NCBI RefSeq assembly: GCF_902859805.1
Contig: NZ_CADIKC010000001.1
Location: 682,001 to 746,000, forward strand
Reading direction: 5' to 3'
Source of the DNA: Paraburkholderia sediminicola
GTDB taxonomy: Bacteria; Pseudomonadota; Gammaproteobacteria; Burkholderiales; Burkholderiaceae
DNA: 64,000 nt
This document shows positions 7,777 to 16,668 of the stretch, one piece after another. The position numbers were made by a program, and so were the translations under genes. Positions within the stretch are counted from its first letter, which is position 1; each line of letters begins with the position of its first letter. A model generated the notes under the pieces. That model searched no databases. It was not told where the DNA came from and saw nothing but the letters and a program-made list of their open reading frames with translations.

Positions 7777-9945
7777 ATGCTGGCGAATAGCGTTGGTTCA
7801 CTCCTTGTCTCGCCCGGCCGATTCAGGCACAGCGTGGTTTTTCGGCTGCTGGCCACCGTGCTGCTGTTCAGTTGCGCGGTCACGTTATTGCTCACCGCAC
7901 TCCAGCTTGATCGCGACTATAGCCGCGGGGTCGAGCTGATCGAAACACGTTTATCAGACATCGATCGAAGCAATCGGGACAGTCTTGGCGAGGGTCTGTG
8001 GCAGCTGAACCGCACTGAACTCCAGCTTCAACTGAACGGCATTCTGCGGCTTGCCGACATGTGCGCCGCCGAGGTGCGCGAGACCGGCGCGAGCGCGACG
8101 CCACTGGTGGTGACGGCCGGCGAGCGCAGGACAGGCGCCGTGATATCCCGCGAATTTCCGATCTTTTACCGGATCCACGGCGCCCAGCAGAAGATCGGCA
8201 CCCTCTATGTGCAAGCGACGCTTGCCAATCTCTATCAGGCGCTGGCGCAAACCGCGCTGGTCATTCTGATCAGTCAGGCTACCTATACGTTCATCGTCGC
8301 GCTGTTCACCATCTACATCTTCTCGCGCCTCGTTACGCGGCATCTCGCCACGATTGCACGACTGGTCGGCGAATACGACTTCCGTGCGGCGCCCAAGCCG
8401 TTTGTCCTGCCGCGCCGCCAGCCACGCTGGCCAGACGAACTCGATCGCGTGGTCGCCGCGTTCAATAGCATGGGCGCGCGGCTGCATGACGCCTATCTCG
8501 CCGAACGCGACGCCACTGCTCAGCGCGAAGCGCGGCACCTCGCCGAAGCCGCCAACCGCGCCAAGAGCGAATTCCTCGCGAACATGAGCCACGAACTGCG
8601 CACGCCGCTGAACGGCATCCTCGGCTATACGCAGATTCTGCTGCGCGACGGCAGCCAGAGCGAGCGCCAGCGCAACGCGGTCGAAGTGATCCACCGTAGC
8701 GGCGAACATCTGCTGACGCTGATCGACGACACGCTCGATTTCGCGCGCATCGAAGCCGGCAAAATGCGCATCGAAATGGCCGACGTATCGCTGCCGGGTG
8801 TCCTCGATACGATCCACGACATCATCAGCGTGAAGGCGGAGCAAAAACGCCTGCGATTCCTATGCGAGCTCGCCCCCGACCTGGGCTGCGCCGTGCGGGC
8901 AGACGAGCGCCGCTTACGGCAGGTGCTGCTTAATCTGTTGGCGAATGCCGTCAGATTCACGGACACAGGCTGTGTCAGCCTGCAAGTCAGCCGTGCGCCC
9001 TCCGGCTTCGTGCGTTTCTGCGTGCGTGACTCGGGAATCGGCATCGCGGCCGACAAGCTCGGCGCGATTTTCGAGCCTTTCGAGCAGGCCGGCGGCCCCG
9101 ACCGGCGCGCCGGTGGCGCCGGGCTCGGCCTCGCGATCAGCCAGCAGTTCGTGCGCGCAATGGGTAGCGAAATCCACGCGGAAAGCACGGTCGCGAATGG
9201 GAGCGTCTTCTGGTTCGATCTCGCGCCGGCCGCCGCCGATGCGCCCGCAGCACGCACCGCCCCGGCAACGCCGGCCGCGCCACGCGTGACGGGTTACACC
9301 GGTCCGCGCCGCAAAGTGCTGGTGATCGACGACGAACCCGTCAATCGGGCGGTCCTGGTCGAACTTCTGGATCAACTGGGTTTTGACACCATCGAGGCCG
9401 CAAGCGGGCATGAGGGGCTCGCGAAGGCGCGCAGCGAGGCTCCGTCGCTCATCATGACCGACATCCTGATGCCGGAAATGGACGGGCTCGAAACCACACG
9501 CAGACTGCGCCGGTTGCCGGGACACGGCGATATTCCGATCATCGCCGTGTCGGCAAATCCTTCCTGGAGCGATGCGAAACGGAGCACCGACGCAGGCGCG
9601 AACGCCTTCCTGCCCAAGCCGGTCGATTTCGACCGGCTGCAGGCCCATCTGGCGGATTTGCTGGCGCTCAAGTGGACTGACTCGCCGACGCCTCACTCGC
9701 CGCATCCTGACGCATCGCACACGCACGCCCCCGTGTTGCCCGATGACGAACTGGACAAGCTGCATCGTCTCGCCCGTCTAGGCGACATGCGTGCCATCGC
9801 CGGATGGGCCGACAGGATGGCGGCCCTCGACGCGCGAAATCTGCTATTCACAACAGAGTTGCGTGCACTCGTGAAGGGCTATCAGTCAAAGGCCATCCTG
9901 CTGCTCGCGGAGGAATATCTCGAGAGGAAGGCCAGCCATGAATGA
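7777..9945 (+). CDS. hybrid sensor histidine kinase (membrane, HisKA-HATPase-REC)
   Basis: This 722-aa inner-membrane sensor kinase has the following order. TM1 is at about 20-42 and a periplasmic sensor domain of about 110 residues follows (43-155). TM2 is at about 160-183 and a HAMP-like linker follows. HisKA has the phospho-accepting His272 in [15 protein letters not shown]. The HATPase carries the N-box NLLANAV (Asn390), the G1 box DSGIGIA and the G2 box GAGLGLA. The receiver domain is at about 512-630, with phospho-acceptor Asp562 in [10 protein letters not shown] and Lys614. A helical tail of about 70 residues after the receiver has no recognisable Hpt histidine motif. ATG 7777 is chosen because GGGGA precedes it. 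It overlaps the next kinase by 8 bases, so the two are surely co-translated. The signal is unknown. Confidence 0.93.
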   Translation: MLANSVGSLLVSPGRFRHSVVFRLLATVLLFSCAVTLLLTALQLDRDYSRGVELIETRLSDIDRSNRDSLGEGLWQLNRTELQLQLNGILRLADMCAAEVRETGASATPLVVTAGERRTGAVISREFPIFYRIHGAQQKIGTLYVQATLANLYQALAQTALVILISQATYTFIVALFTIYIFSRLVTRHLATIARLVGEYDFRAAPKPFVLPRRQPRWPDELDRVVAAFNSMGARLHDAYLAERDATAQREARHLAEAANRAKSEFLANMSHELRTPLNGILGYTQILLRDGSQSERQRNAVEVIHRSGEHLLTLIDDTLDFARIEAGKMRIEMADVSLPGVLDTIHDIISVKAEQKRLRFLCELAPDLGCAVRADERRLRQVLLNLLANAVRFTDTGCVSLQVSRAPSGFVRFCVRDSGIGIAADKLGAIFEPFEQAGGPDRRAGGAGLGLAISQQFVRAMGSEIHAESTVANGSVFWFDLAPAAADAPAARTAPATPAAPRVTGYTGPRRKVLVIDDEPVNRAVLVELLDQLGFDTIEAASGHEGLAKARSEAPSLIMTDILMPEMDGLETTRRLRRLPGHGDIPIIAVSANPSWSDAKRSTDAGANAFLPKPVDFDRLQAHLADLLALKWTDSPTPHSPHPDASHTHAPVLPDDELDKLHRLARLGDMRAIAGWADRMAALDARNLLFTTELRALVKGYQSKAILLLAEEYLERKASHE

Positions 9946-11950
9946 CATAACGATCGCGGCAGAACCGGCCACCATTCTGGTTGTGGACGACGCGCCGATC
10001 AACATCGGTGTCGTGGCCGAAAGTCTCGAGGACAAAGGCTTTCGCGTGTTCGTTGCGCTCGACGGCGAGGAGGCGCTCGAGCGGGCGCAATTTTCGCAGC
10101 CTGACCTGATCCTGCTCGACGTGAAAATGCCCGGCATAGACGGCTTTGAAACCTGTCGCCGGCTCAAGCGCAATGAGCTGACCCGCGAAATTCCGGTGAT
10201 CTTCATGACGTCGCTCGCCGATCCCGACGACCTCGTCGAAGGCTTCTCGGCGGGCGGAATCGATTACGTCACCAAGCCGTTCCAGATCGCCGAAATGTTG
10301 GCGCGCATTCGCACCCACCTCGCGCTGCGCGCCATGCACAAGGCACTTCGTTCGCAAAACGAAAGTCTCTCGAGCGAGGTCGCGGTTCGCCAGCAGGCGC
10401 AGGAAGCCCTCTCCCGCGTGCGCGACGAACTCGAAGACCGCGTCGCCGAACGGACCGGCCAGCTCGCGCGCGCGAATGCGAGCCTGCTTGTCGAAATCGA
10501 CGAACGCATACGGACCGAAACGAAACTCGTGTCGAGCGAAGCGCGCTTTCGCACCATCGTCGAGACGAGCCCGGTGCCGTTGTGCATTACGTCCATGGAC
10601 GATGGGCAGGTCCTCTACATGAACGGGCCGTTCCGCTGGCTGTTCGGTTTCGGCGTGGAAGATCGCGCCACCACCTACATGAGCGACTTCTATGTTGACC
10701 CGACGGAGCGCGACAGAACGGTCGAACTTCTGCGCCACGAAGGCGGATTCACCAACAACGAGATCAAGTTCAAGAATTCGGCAGGTGAGCACTTCTGGGC
10801 CGTGGCGACTGCTCGGATTGCGACCTTCGCCGACGCCCCGGCAATCTATGTCGGTCTCAACGACGTCACCGCGCGCAAACAGGCAGAAGAGAAGTTACGC
10901 GCCAGCGAAGCCAGTCTTGCGAACGCCCAGCGGCTGGCCAAGCTTGGAGACTGGGAATGGACCGCGGCCGCCGGCGTCACGCACTGGTCGTATGAAATGT
11001 ACCGGATCCTCGGTTTGGAGCCGAACGGCGTGCGGCCCAGCTATCGAACGCTGCGCGCGGCGATTCATCCTGAGGACCGGGCCGCTGTACGGCGCGCCGT
11101 GCGTGCGGTCATCGCCGACCGGCAGCCGCATTTTCTCGATTGCCGCCTGACCGGCGGAGACGGCGCGCCACGCATCGTACAACTTCACGTCGAAGCAGCG
11201 CACGAAGGGCCGGGCCATCCGCTCAAGCTGGTCGGCACGATTCAGGACATGACGGAACGCAAGCGGGTCGAACAGGAACTGCTCGAGTCGCGCGAACGCT
11301 TGCGCGAATTGTCCGCGTACATGGAGGCGGTTCGCGAAGAAGAACGAAAGTGGATCGCCATGGAAATTCACGACGAACTCGGGCAATTGCTGACCGCGCT
11401 GAAAATGGACGTGTCGTTACTGCGGATGCGGCTCGACAGCGATTCGGAAGCCGCCAGGAAAACCGAAGACATGCGTGAGCTGGTCGAGAAGACCATCTGG
11501 ATGGTGCGCAATGTGGCCAGCCACCTCAGGCCGGCTGCGCTAAACTTTGGCATCCTGTCGGCACTCGAGTGGCTCGTGGACGACTTCGTTCGACGTAATC
11601 GCATGCCGTGCCAGTTGTTGATCCATGGCAGCGAACCGGTTCTGCCGGATGCGCATGCAACGGCCGTATTCCGTATCGCGCAGGCCTCCTTGACCAATGT
11701 TGCGCGCCACGCCGACGCGTCGCGCGTCGACGTCACGCTGGACGCAAGCAACGGCGCATTGACACTCCATATCAGCGACAACGGGTGCGGCTTTGATCTG
11801 CCCGCGGCGCGCCGGCGCTATTCCTACGGATTACTCGGCATGAGCGAACGCGCGCGGCTGATTGGCGGCACGTTGCAGATCGAAAGCACGCCCGGCGCGG
11901 GCACAACCGTCTCTATTCACATCCCGCTCAGGACCGAGAAAAGCACATGA
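9938..11950 (+). CDS. REC-PAS-PAS histidine kinase (HisKA_3, NarX/UhpB type)
   Basis: This 670-aa cytoplasmic kinase has no membrane segment. An N-terminal receiver domain (residues 11-128) carries Asp61 in [11 protein letters not shown] and Lys113. A coiled-coil of about 140-195 leads into two PAS/PAC domains (about 200-315 and 325-445, each ending in a typical PAC segment such as [10 protein letters not shown] or [10 protein letters not shown]). A HisKA_3 dimerisation domain follows with His478 in EIHDELGQ. The C-terminal ATPase has Asn587 in the TNVARHA motif and DNGCGFD at 614-620. HisKA_3 kinases partner with NarL-type regulators, and one is encoded immediately downstream with a 4-base ATGA overlap. 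The N-terminal receiver suggests it accepts phosphate or control from the hybrid kinase upstream. Confidence 0.94.
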   Translation: MNDITIAAEPATILVVDDAPINIGVVAESLEDKGFRVFVALDGEEALERAQFSQPDLILLDVKMPGIDGFETCRRLKRNELTREIPVIFMTSLADPDDLVEGFSAGGIDYVTKPFQIAEMLARIRTHLALRAMHKALRSQNESLSSEVAVRQQAQEALSRVRDELEDRVAERTGQLARANASLLVEIDERIRTETKLVSSEARFRTIVETSPVPLCITSMDDGQVLYMNGPFRWLFGFGVEDRATTYMSDFYVDPTERDRTVELLRHEGGFTNNEIKFKNSAGEHFWAVATARIATFADAPAIYVGLNDVTARKQAEEKLRASEASLANAQRLAKLGDWEWTAAAGVTHWSYEMYRILGLEPNGVRPSYRTLRAAIHPEDRAAVRRAVRAVIADRQPHFLDCRLTGGDGAPRIVQLHVEAAHEGPGHPLKLVGTIQDMTERKRVEQELLESRERLRELSAYMEAVREEERKWIAMEIHDELGQLLTALKMDVSLLRMRLDSDSEAARKTEDMRELVEKTIWMVRNVASHLRPAALNFGILSALEWLVDDFVRRNRMPCQLLIHGSEPVLPDAHATAVFRIAQASLTNVARHADASRVDVTLDASNGALTLHISDNGCGFDLPAARRRYSYGLLGMSERARLIGGTLQIESTPGAGTTVSIHIPLRTEKST

Positions 11951-12579
11951 TAAAGATCCTCATTGCAGACGACCATGCGATCGTGCGAGGTGGGCTGAAG
12001 CAGATCATCGCGACCACCACCGACATGATCGTCGCCGACGAGGCCGCCGAAGGCGCCGAAGTGCTCGAGAAACTACGCGCACGGTGTCCCGACCTGTTGC
12101 TGCTCGATATGACCATGCCGGGTATTAGCGGCATTGACCTGATCCGGCGCATCAGGGCCGAATACACCGCCCTGCCCGTGCTCGTGCTGAGCATTCACAA
12201 CGAGGCTCAGGTCGTCTCGCGCGCGCTGCGCGCCGGCGCAACCGGCTACCTCACGAAGGACAGCGACCCGGAGATCCTGCTTGCCGCGATTCGCAAGCTC
12301 GCCGAAGGCGGCAGATTCATCGATCCGAAGCTGGTGGACTCGATGATTTTCGGCACTCACTCCGGCGACACCCCTCCGCACGACATGCTGTCCGATCGCG
12401 AATTCCAGGTGTTGCAAGCGCTGGCCGCGGGTAAAAGCATCAACGATATCGCTGAAGCGTTCGCACTCAGCGCGAAGACCATCAGTACACATAAAATGCG
12501 CCTCATGCAAAAACTGGGGATCACTAATAATTCAGAATTGATTCGCTATGCGATCAGGCATCACATTAGTACCGAATGA
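11947..12579 (+). CDS. NarL/FixJ (LuxR-type) response regulator
   Basis: This is a 210-aa DNA-binding response regulator. The receiver domain has the acidic pocket DDH at 8-10, phospho-acceptor Asp54 in LLLDMTMPG and Lys104 in YLTKDSD. The C-terminal LuxR-type HTH at about 147-205 shows LSDREFQVLQALAAGKS and the recognition helix around SAKTISTHKMRLMQKL. It overlaps the HisKA_3 kinase gene by ATGA, so it is almost certainly that kinase's cognate output. Targets are unknown; the dyads at 7204-7250 ahead of its own operon are candidates for autoregulation. No other regulator lies next to the operon. Confidence 0.95.
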   Translation: MIKILIADDHAIVRGGLKQIIATTTDMIVADEAAEGAEVLEKLRARCPDLLLLDMTMPGISGIDLIRRIRAEYTALPVLVLSIHNEAQVVSRALRAGATGYLTKDSDPEILLAAIRKLAEGGRFIDPKLVDSMIFGTHSGDTPPHDMLSDREFQVLQALAAGKSINDIAEAFALSAKTISTHKMRLMQKLGITNNSELIRYAIRHHISTE

Positions 12580-13225
12580 ATTCAACTAAGGAAATCCCTA
12601 CGCGAACATCAGCATTTCCCGATGCCGAATTCGGCGGTGGCCGGTCGACAAATTTTTTTGACCTTCTTATGCTTATCAGGAGCTTTTCGTTTATGATCAC
12701 TCCGCAGCGAAGTCGGCACTCTAAAAATAACCCTGTTCTGAGAAAGCACGCCGCTAAATTGTTAAATCCTGGTATGTGGCAATAATGCCCGCACCTTGCA
12801 TTGTGATCTGTAAAATTGACTGATTACCGTCTCTCAGGTTCTGGCATGCAATCCTCGGACGCCAGAGTCTTTCCGGCCGACACAATGTGTCGGCTTTTTT
12901 TTCCGATCAGTTACCGCAATAGAAATGCGGCTGACTCGCAAGTCATTAATTCAATAGAGAAATTAATTCTTCCGCAAACCTTTGCCGGATTAAACCATTT
13001 GCAGACAATCGGCCTTAGGCAAACCAGATAACTGGTACTGCCATGAAAGACAGACTGCGGTGTCGGCTTGAGAGAAAGGATCATTAACTCTCCCGTATAA
13101 GATATCCGAATTATATTTGTATGAACAATAGACGGATGCAGACAGAACGGTGTGCATTGCAGCCGTCCGATACCGATGCCCAGCGGTATCTGAAAGGAAC
13201 GAGCCGCACTTCGTACGGGCCGTCA
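12580..13225. other. 646-base gene-free interval, AT-richer, one clear terminator
   Basis: No convincing gene is visible. A 69-codon open frame at 12576-12785 starts on the stop of the response regulator but has no ribosome-binding site and no protein-like pattern. The only strong element is the intrinsic terminator at 12876-12902. A short transcript ending there (somewhere in 12790-12905) could be a small RNA or simply the operon's 3' end. Base composition is clearly lower in GC than the flanking genes. Nothing further is recognised up to the diguanylate cyclase stop at 13226. Confidence 0.5.
12876..12902 (+). terminator. intrinsic terminator
   Basis: A perfect 8-bp stem, GCCGACAC (12876-12883) with GTGTCGGC (12887-12894), closes a 3-base loop. 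Eight T residues follow at 12895-12902. This is a textbook rho-independent terminator for plus-strand transcripts. It lies about 300 bases after the response regulator stop, so it may instead end an unannotated short transcript. Confidence 0.85.
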
Positions 13226-14785
13226 CTATACTGAACCGGTCCCCTGGAAATCCCATTGCCCGATCGATTCGATACGATTTCGCCCTCGTTCCTTCGCGCG
13301 ATATAACGCTCGATCCGCAGCCTCAACGATCTGGTGCACGGAACCCATACCGGCCGATCCGAAAACGGCGATCCCGATACTCACCGTCACGAAGTCGCCA
13401 AGCGACGTCTCATTCCTGATACCCATCGAGCTGACGGCAGCCAGCATTTTCGCTGCCACCTGGCGTGCGCCGTCTTCGTCCGTAGCCGGCAGGATCGCGG
13501 CGAACTCTTCGCCACCGTAGCGTGCAAGCAGATCGCCACTGCGCGGCAGAGCGGTTTGCAAAGCGCTCGCCACCGCAACAAGACACCTGTCCCCCGTTGG
13601 GTGGCCGTAGCGGTCGTTTAACTTCTTGAAGTGGTCGATATCGATAAGCAGCAAGCCGAGTGGGAGCTGGTTGCGAGCCGCACGGTTCCATTCGAGCGCG
13701 AGCGTTTGATCGAAGCAACGGCGATTCGCCGCATTGGTCAACGCGTCCGTGAGTGCAATCTTTTCGAGGCGGTCTCTCGCGTCGCGCAACTCCTGCTGGG
13801 TTCGCACCAATCGGCTTTGCAAAGCTGCCGTTCGTATGGTGTGGACGACTAACGCGGTGACTATGCCAACCGTCCCGACATAAAAGTGTTCGCGCATCAG
13901 CGGAATGCTCAACGCGAGCAATGCCAGCGTATAAAAAATTGGACTACCGTTCTCGATGACAACGGCAAGGGGCCGCGTCTCCTCATCGACATCAGCTTCG
14001 CGCTCCTGCGACGGCCGCATCATGCACGCAGCGCCCAACAGAAGAAAAGGAACGTCGACTATCACGTCGATCACAGCATGACCGTCTGAAGAGGCGGCCC
14101 AATTGTTGTACACGCCGGCCACGATTGCATAGATCCACAAGTAGCCGCACAGCAGCTTGTAGAACCCGCGGTCTTTTTCTCGCGGCAAAAGACGAAGACG
14201 CAGCGTCACCGCCACAGCAAGAACAATGTTCTCGACGTTGTAGGTCAGCAATAGGACCGAAGCCGAGATTGGCTCGAGCGCAGTATCGGAAAACGGCACT
14301 ACGGTAAAGATGGTGATGTACGCAAGATAGGCGGTCAATACTGCCTGAATTCCATCCATCCACACGAAGAGCGGGATTCGCTGCCTGCTTGAAACGGACG
14401 AAATGGCGAGGAGTATCGGCACGCCATAGAGAAAGAAACAGAAGTCGGAGAACCACGCAATGCCCCCCGGCATCTGTTGGAACAGATCTTCCCAGGCGCT
14501 GAAACCAATGCCGCAGACCCACAGAAACAGGCCGGCAGCGAGCAGAATCCACGGCGTGCGCGATTGTCGCTGCGCGGCGCGAGCGCGCCAGCAGGCGGCC
14601 GCAAACGCGAACGACGGAGCAAGTATGAGAAACGGATAAGTGACCAGCGTCGCCCGGGATCGAAACAGCATCAGGCAAACTGCGTGCGCGCCCAGAAAAG
14701 ACAAGGCGAACCATGCGAGATGTATCGATTTTGGAGAGCGGTCCAAGATTTCACCCCGAACTTGAGGAAGCCAGGTGAAAACCAT
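13226..14785 (-). CDS. membrane-bound diguanylate cyclase (GGDEF)
   Basis: This enzyme makes the second messenger c-di-GMP from two GTP. The 519-aa protein has eight or nine hydrophobic segments over residues 22-320, a polytopic sensor region of the MASE type, which I cannot assign to a named subfamily. A short coiled coil (325-342) precedes the GGDEF domain. The active-site motif is GGEEF at 424-428, a catalytically competent variant. The inhibitory I-site RSGD lies at 415-418, five residues before the motif, so product inhibition is expected. DIDHFKKLND upstream is the metal/GTP-binding region. No neighbouring gene shares its orientation closely, so it appears monocistronic. Confidence 0.92.
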   Translation of the reverse strand: MVFTWLPQVRGEILDRSPKSIHLAWFALSFLGAHAVCLMLFRSRATLVTYPFLILAPSFAFAAACWRARAAQRQSRTPWILLAAGLFLWVCGIGFSAWEDLFQQMPGGIAWFSDFCFFLYGVPILLAISSVSSRQRIPLFVWMDGIQAVLTAYLAYITIFTVVPFSDTALEPISASVLLLTYNVENIVLAVAVTLRLRLLPREKDRGFYKLLCGYLWIYAIVAGVYNNWAASSDGHAVIDVIVDVPFLLLGAACMMRPSQEREADVDEETRPLAVVIENGSPIFYTLALLALSIPLMREHFYVGTVGIVTALVVHTIRTAALQSRLVRTQQELRDARDRLEKIALTDALTNAANRRCFDQTLALEWNRAARNQLPLGLLLIDIDHFKKLNDRYGHPTGDRCLVAVASALQTALPRSGDLLARYGGEEFAAILPATDEDGARQVAAKMLAAVSSMGIRNETSLGDFVTVSIGIAVFGSAGMGSVHQIVEAADRALYRAKERGRNRIESIGQWDFQGTGSV

Positions 14786-14962
14786 CGCGAAGCCGATGGC
14801 GATTCAGCTTCTCTTGTGTAAGCCGACAATATCGATAATCTTAGCTGATGGTATGTCAGGCGAACACCCGAAAGTGATCAGGGTTCGCCCTCTCCGCTAA
14901 ACGCGGCAAGTGGGCAGCAGATTCAGGCGCCTGCTTGAGTCACAGTCGCAATGATGACCTGC

Positions 14963-16529
14963 TCAGTCGCGGGCCAACGGCGGCATGCTGGAGCGCGCCA
15001 GAAATTGCGGGTCCCTGCGCCATTGGGTTGCCTGCTCGAACGCATAACCCAATGCCAATAACCGCGCCTCGCTCCAGGCTGGCCCAACAAACGACAAACC
15101 CACCGGCAAACCACGCACTTGCCCGGCCGGCACTGTCAGATGCGGATAGCCGGCCACAGCGGCCGGCGTTGAAAAACCGCCATTGCTGCTGTCGCCGTTG
15201 ATGAAGTCGGTCAGCCATGCGGTCCCGCCCGTCGGCGCGACGATCGCATCCAGACCATGCTGAGCGAGTACGCGGTCCAATCCTTCGTCGCGAGACTGCG
15301 TACGGCACGTGGCCAACGCACGCTTGTACGCATCGCTGTCGAGATCGCCTAGCGCTTGAGCCTGAGTGAAGAGTTCCTGGCCAAAGTAAGGTTGTTCGAG
15401 ATTGTGATGCGCGTTGTTGAAAGCCATCACATCGGCAAGATTGCGAACCTGTGCATGTGGCGCGAACGTATCCAGCCACAGCGGTAGATCATGTTTGAAT
15501 TCATGCAGCAATACGGAGAGCTCTTCCTTGTCGTAACTGACTCGCGGCAAATCGACGGGATCAATCACGTCGGCGCCGAGCAGCCGCAGCTGTGCGATAG
15601 CCAGTTCGATCTGCCGGTCGACTTCGTCGTGGCCCGTGAAGAACTCTCGCGCGACACCAATCCGCGCGCCTTTCAACGCGTCCTTGTTCAAGGCTCGCAA
15701 GTAGTCGTCCGGTGCAGGCGCAACCGATGTTTGCGGATCGCGCGAGTCCGCTCCGGCAATCGCCGAGAGCAACAACGCCGCGTCGCGGACCGAGCGCGTA
15801 ATGGGACCAGGCGTGTCCTGTGTGTGTGAAATCGGAATGATGCCGTCACGGCTTAGTCGGCTTGAGTCCGACCACCCCGCAGATCGATGCAGGAGACACA
15901 ATTGAGCCGTCTGTCTCCGTGCCGATCGCCATGGCCACCAACCCCGCGGCGACCGCCGCCGCGGAGCCGGAGCTCGATCCGCTCGTGTTCCGGTCCAACG
16001 CATAGGGGTTGCGTGTCAGGCCGCCGCGCGCGCTCCAGCCGCTAGTCGCGCGTGTGGAGCGGATGTTCGCCCACTCGCTCAAATTCGTCTTGCCGATGAT
16101 GACCGCGCCCGCTTCACGCAGGCGGCGCACGAGATCGGCATCGCGGGTTGCGCGAACGCCGTCGAGGGCGAGCGAACCTGCCGTCGTTGCCATCCTGTCG
16201 CCGGTCGCGATGTTGTCCTTGATAACGACGGGCGCGCCATGCAACTGGCTGCGGCGCTTGCCCTCGCGACGCTCGGCGTCCAGGGCGGCCGCGATCTGCA
16301 TGGCGTCGGGATTCAGTTCGATCATGCTGCGCAACCGCGGGCCGCCCCGGTCGATCGCTTCGATGCGGCCTAGAGCATGACGCACGGCCTGCGTGGCGCT
16401 TGTCTCGCCTTGCGCGTTGAACGGCGAGTGCCTGGCAGGCACCGATGTCGGCAATGCGGCGCTGGCGCCTTTTGACAATACCCCGGCGGCTAATAAGCCA
16501 ACTGATTCAAAGAATCTGCGTCGTCGCAT
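14963..16529 (-). pseudogene. amidase signature family protein, frameshifted, Tat-type signal
   Basis: Two overlapping frames together make one amidase. The first (16529 to the TGA at 15846-15848) holds a twin-arginine-like signal (RRRRFFESVGLLAAG) and the Ser-Ser-Lys triad region: Lys in VVIKDNIATG, Ser in GSSSGSAAA and [10 protein letters not shown]. It ends abruptly after GLKPT. The second frame (stop at 14963) continues with [18 protein letters not shown] and the whole C-terminal half. Family members read GLKPT, then four residues, then SR-x-GI. Here one base separates them, so about 11 bases seem missing near 15854. The gene is broken unless this is a sequencing error. Intact relatives hydrolyse C-N bonds of exported amide substrates. 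Confidence 0.85.
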
Positions 16530-16551
16530 GGAGAGGTTTGAATTGACGTTT

Positions 16552-16610
16552 GTGGTAGCGGTCCGAAGCTGGCGAGATTATCCCGCCAAAATTCATCCAA
16601 CCGCTACCAC
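16552..16610. repeat. nested inverted repeats upstream of the amidase
   Basis: GTGGTAGCGG (16552-16561) and CCGCTACCAC (16601-16610) are perfect 10-bp inverted arms. Inside them lies a second near-palindrome at 16570-16588, beginning TGGCG and ending CGCCA, with one mismatched pair around its centre. The element sits in the promoter region of the amidase gene, 23 bases before its start codon. It could be an operator pair or a leader RNA hairpin; neither arm is followed by a T-run. Confidence 0.55.
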
Positions 16611-16621
16611 TTCGCGTTGAT

Positions 16622-16654
16622 CGACGCGCCGCCGCTCTCCCCGGCGGCGCGTCG
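16622..16654 (-). terminator. GC-rich hairpin after the secreted glycosidase gene
   Basis: GACGCGCCGCCG (16623-16634) pairs perfectly with CGGCGGCGCGTC (16642-16653), extended by one more C-G pair, with a 7-base loop. It starts 15 bases after the minus-strand stop at 16669. No U-run follows on that strand, so it would be an L-shaped or factor-assisted terminator, or an mRNA 3'-end stabiliser. Confidence 0.55.
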
Positions 16655-16668
16655 GTACGACCCGGACC

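Noticed and set aside
12576-12785. A 69-codon frame right after the response regulator
   Set aside because: No ribosome-binding site, no recognisable pattern and AT-rich codon use unlike the neighbours; treated as non-coding.
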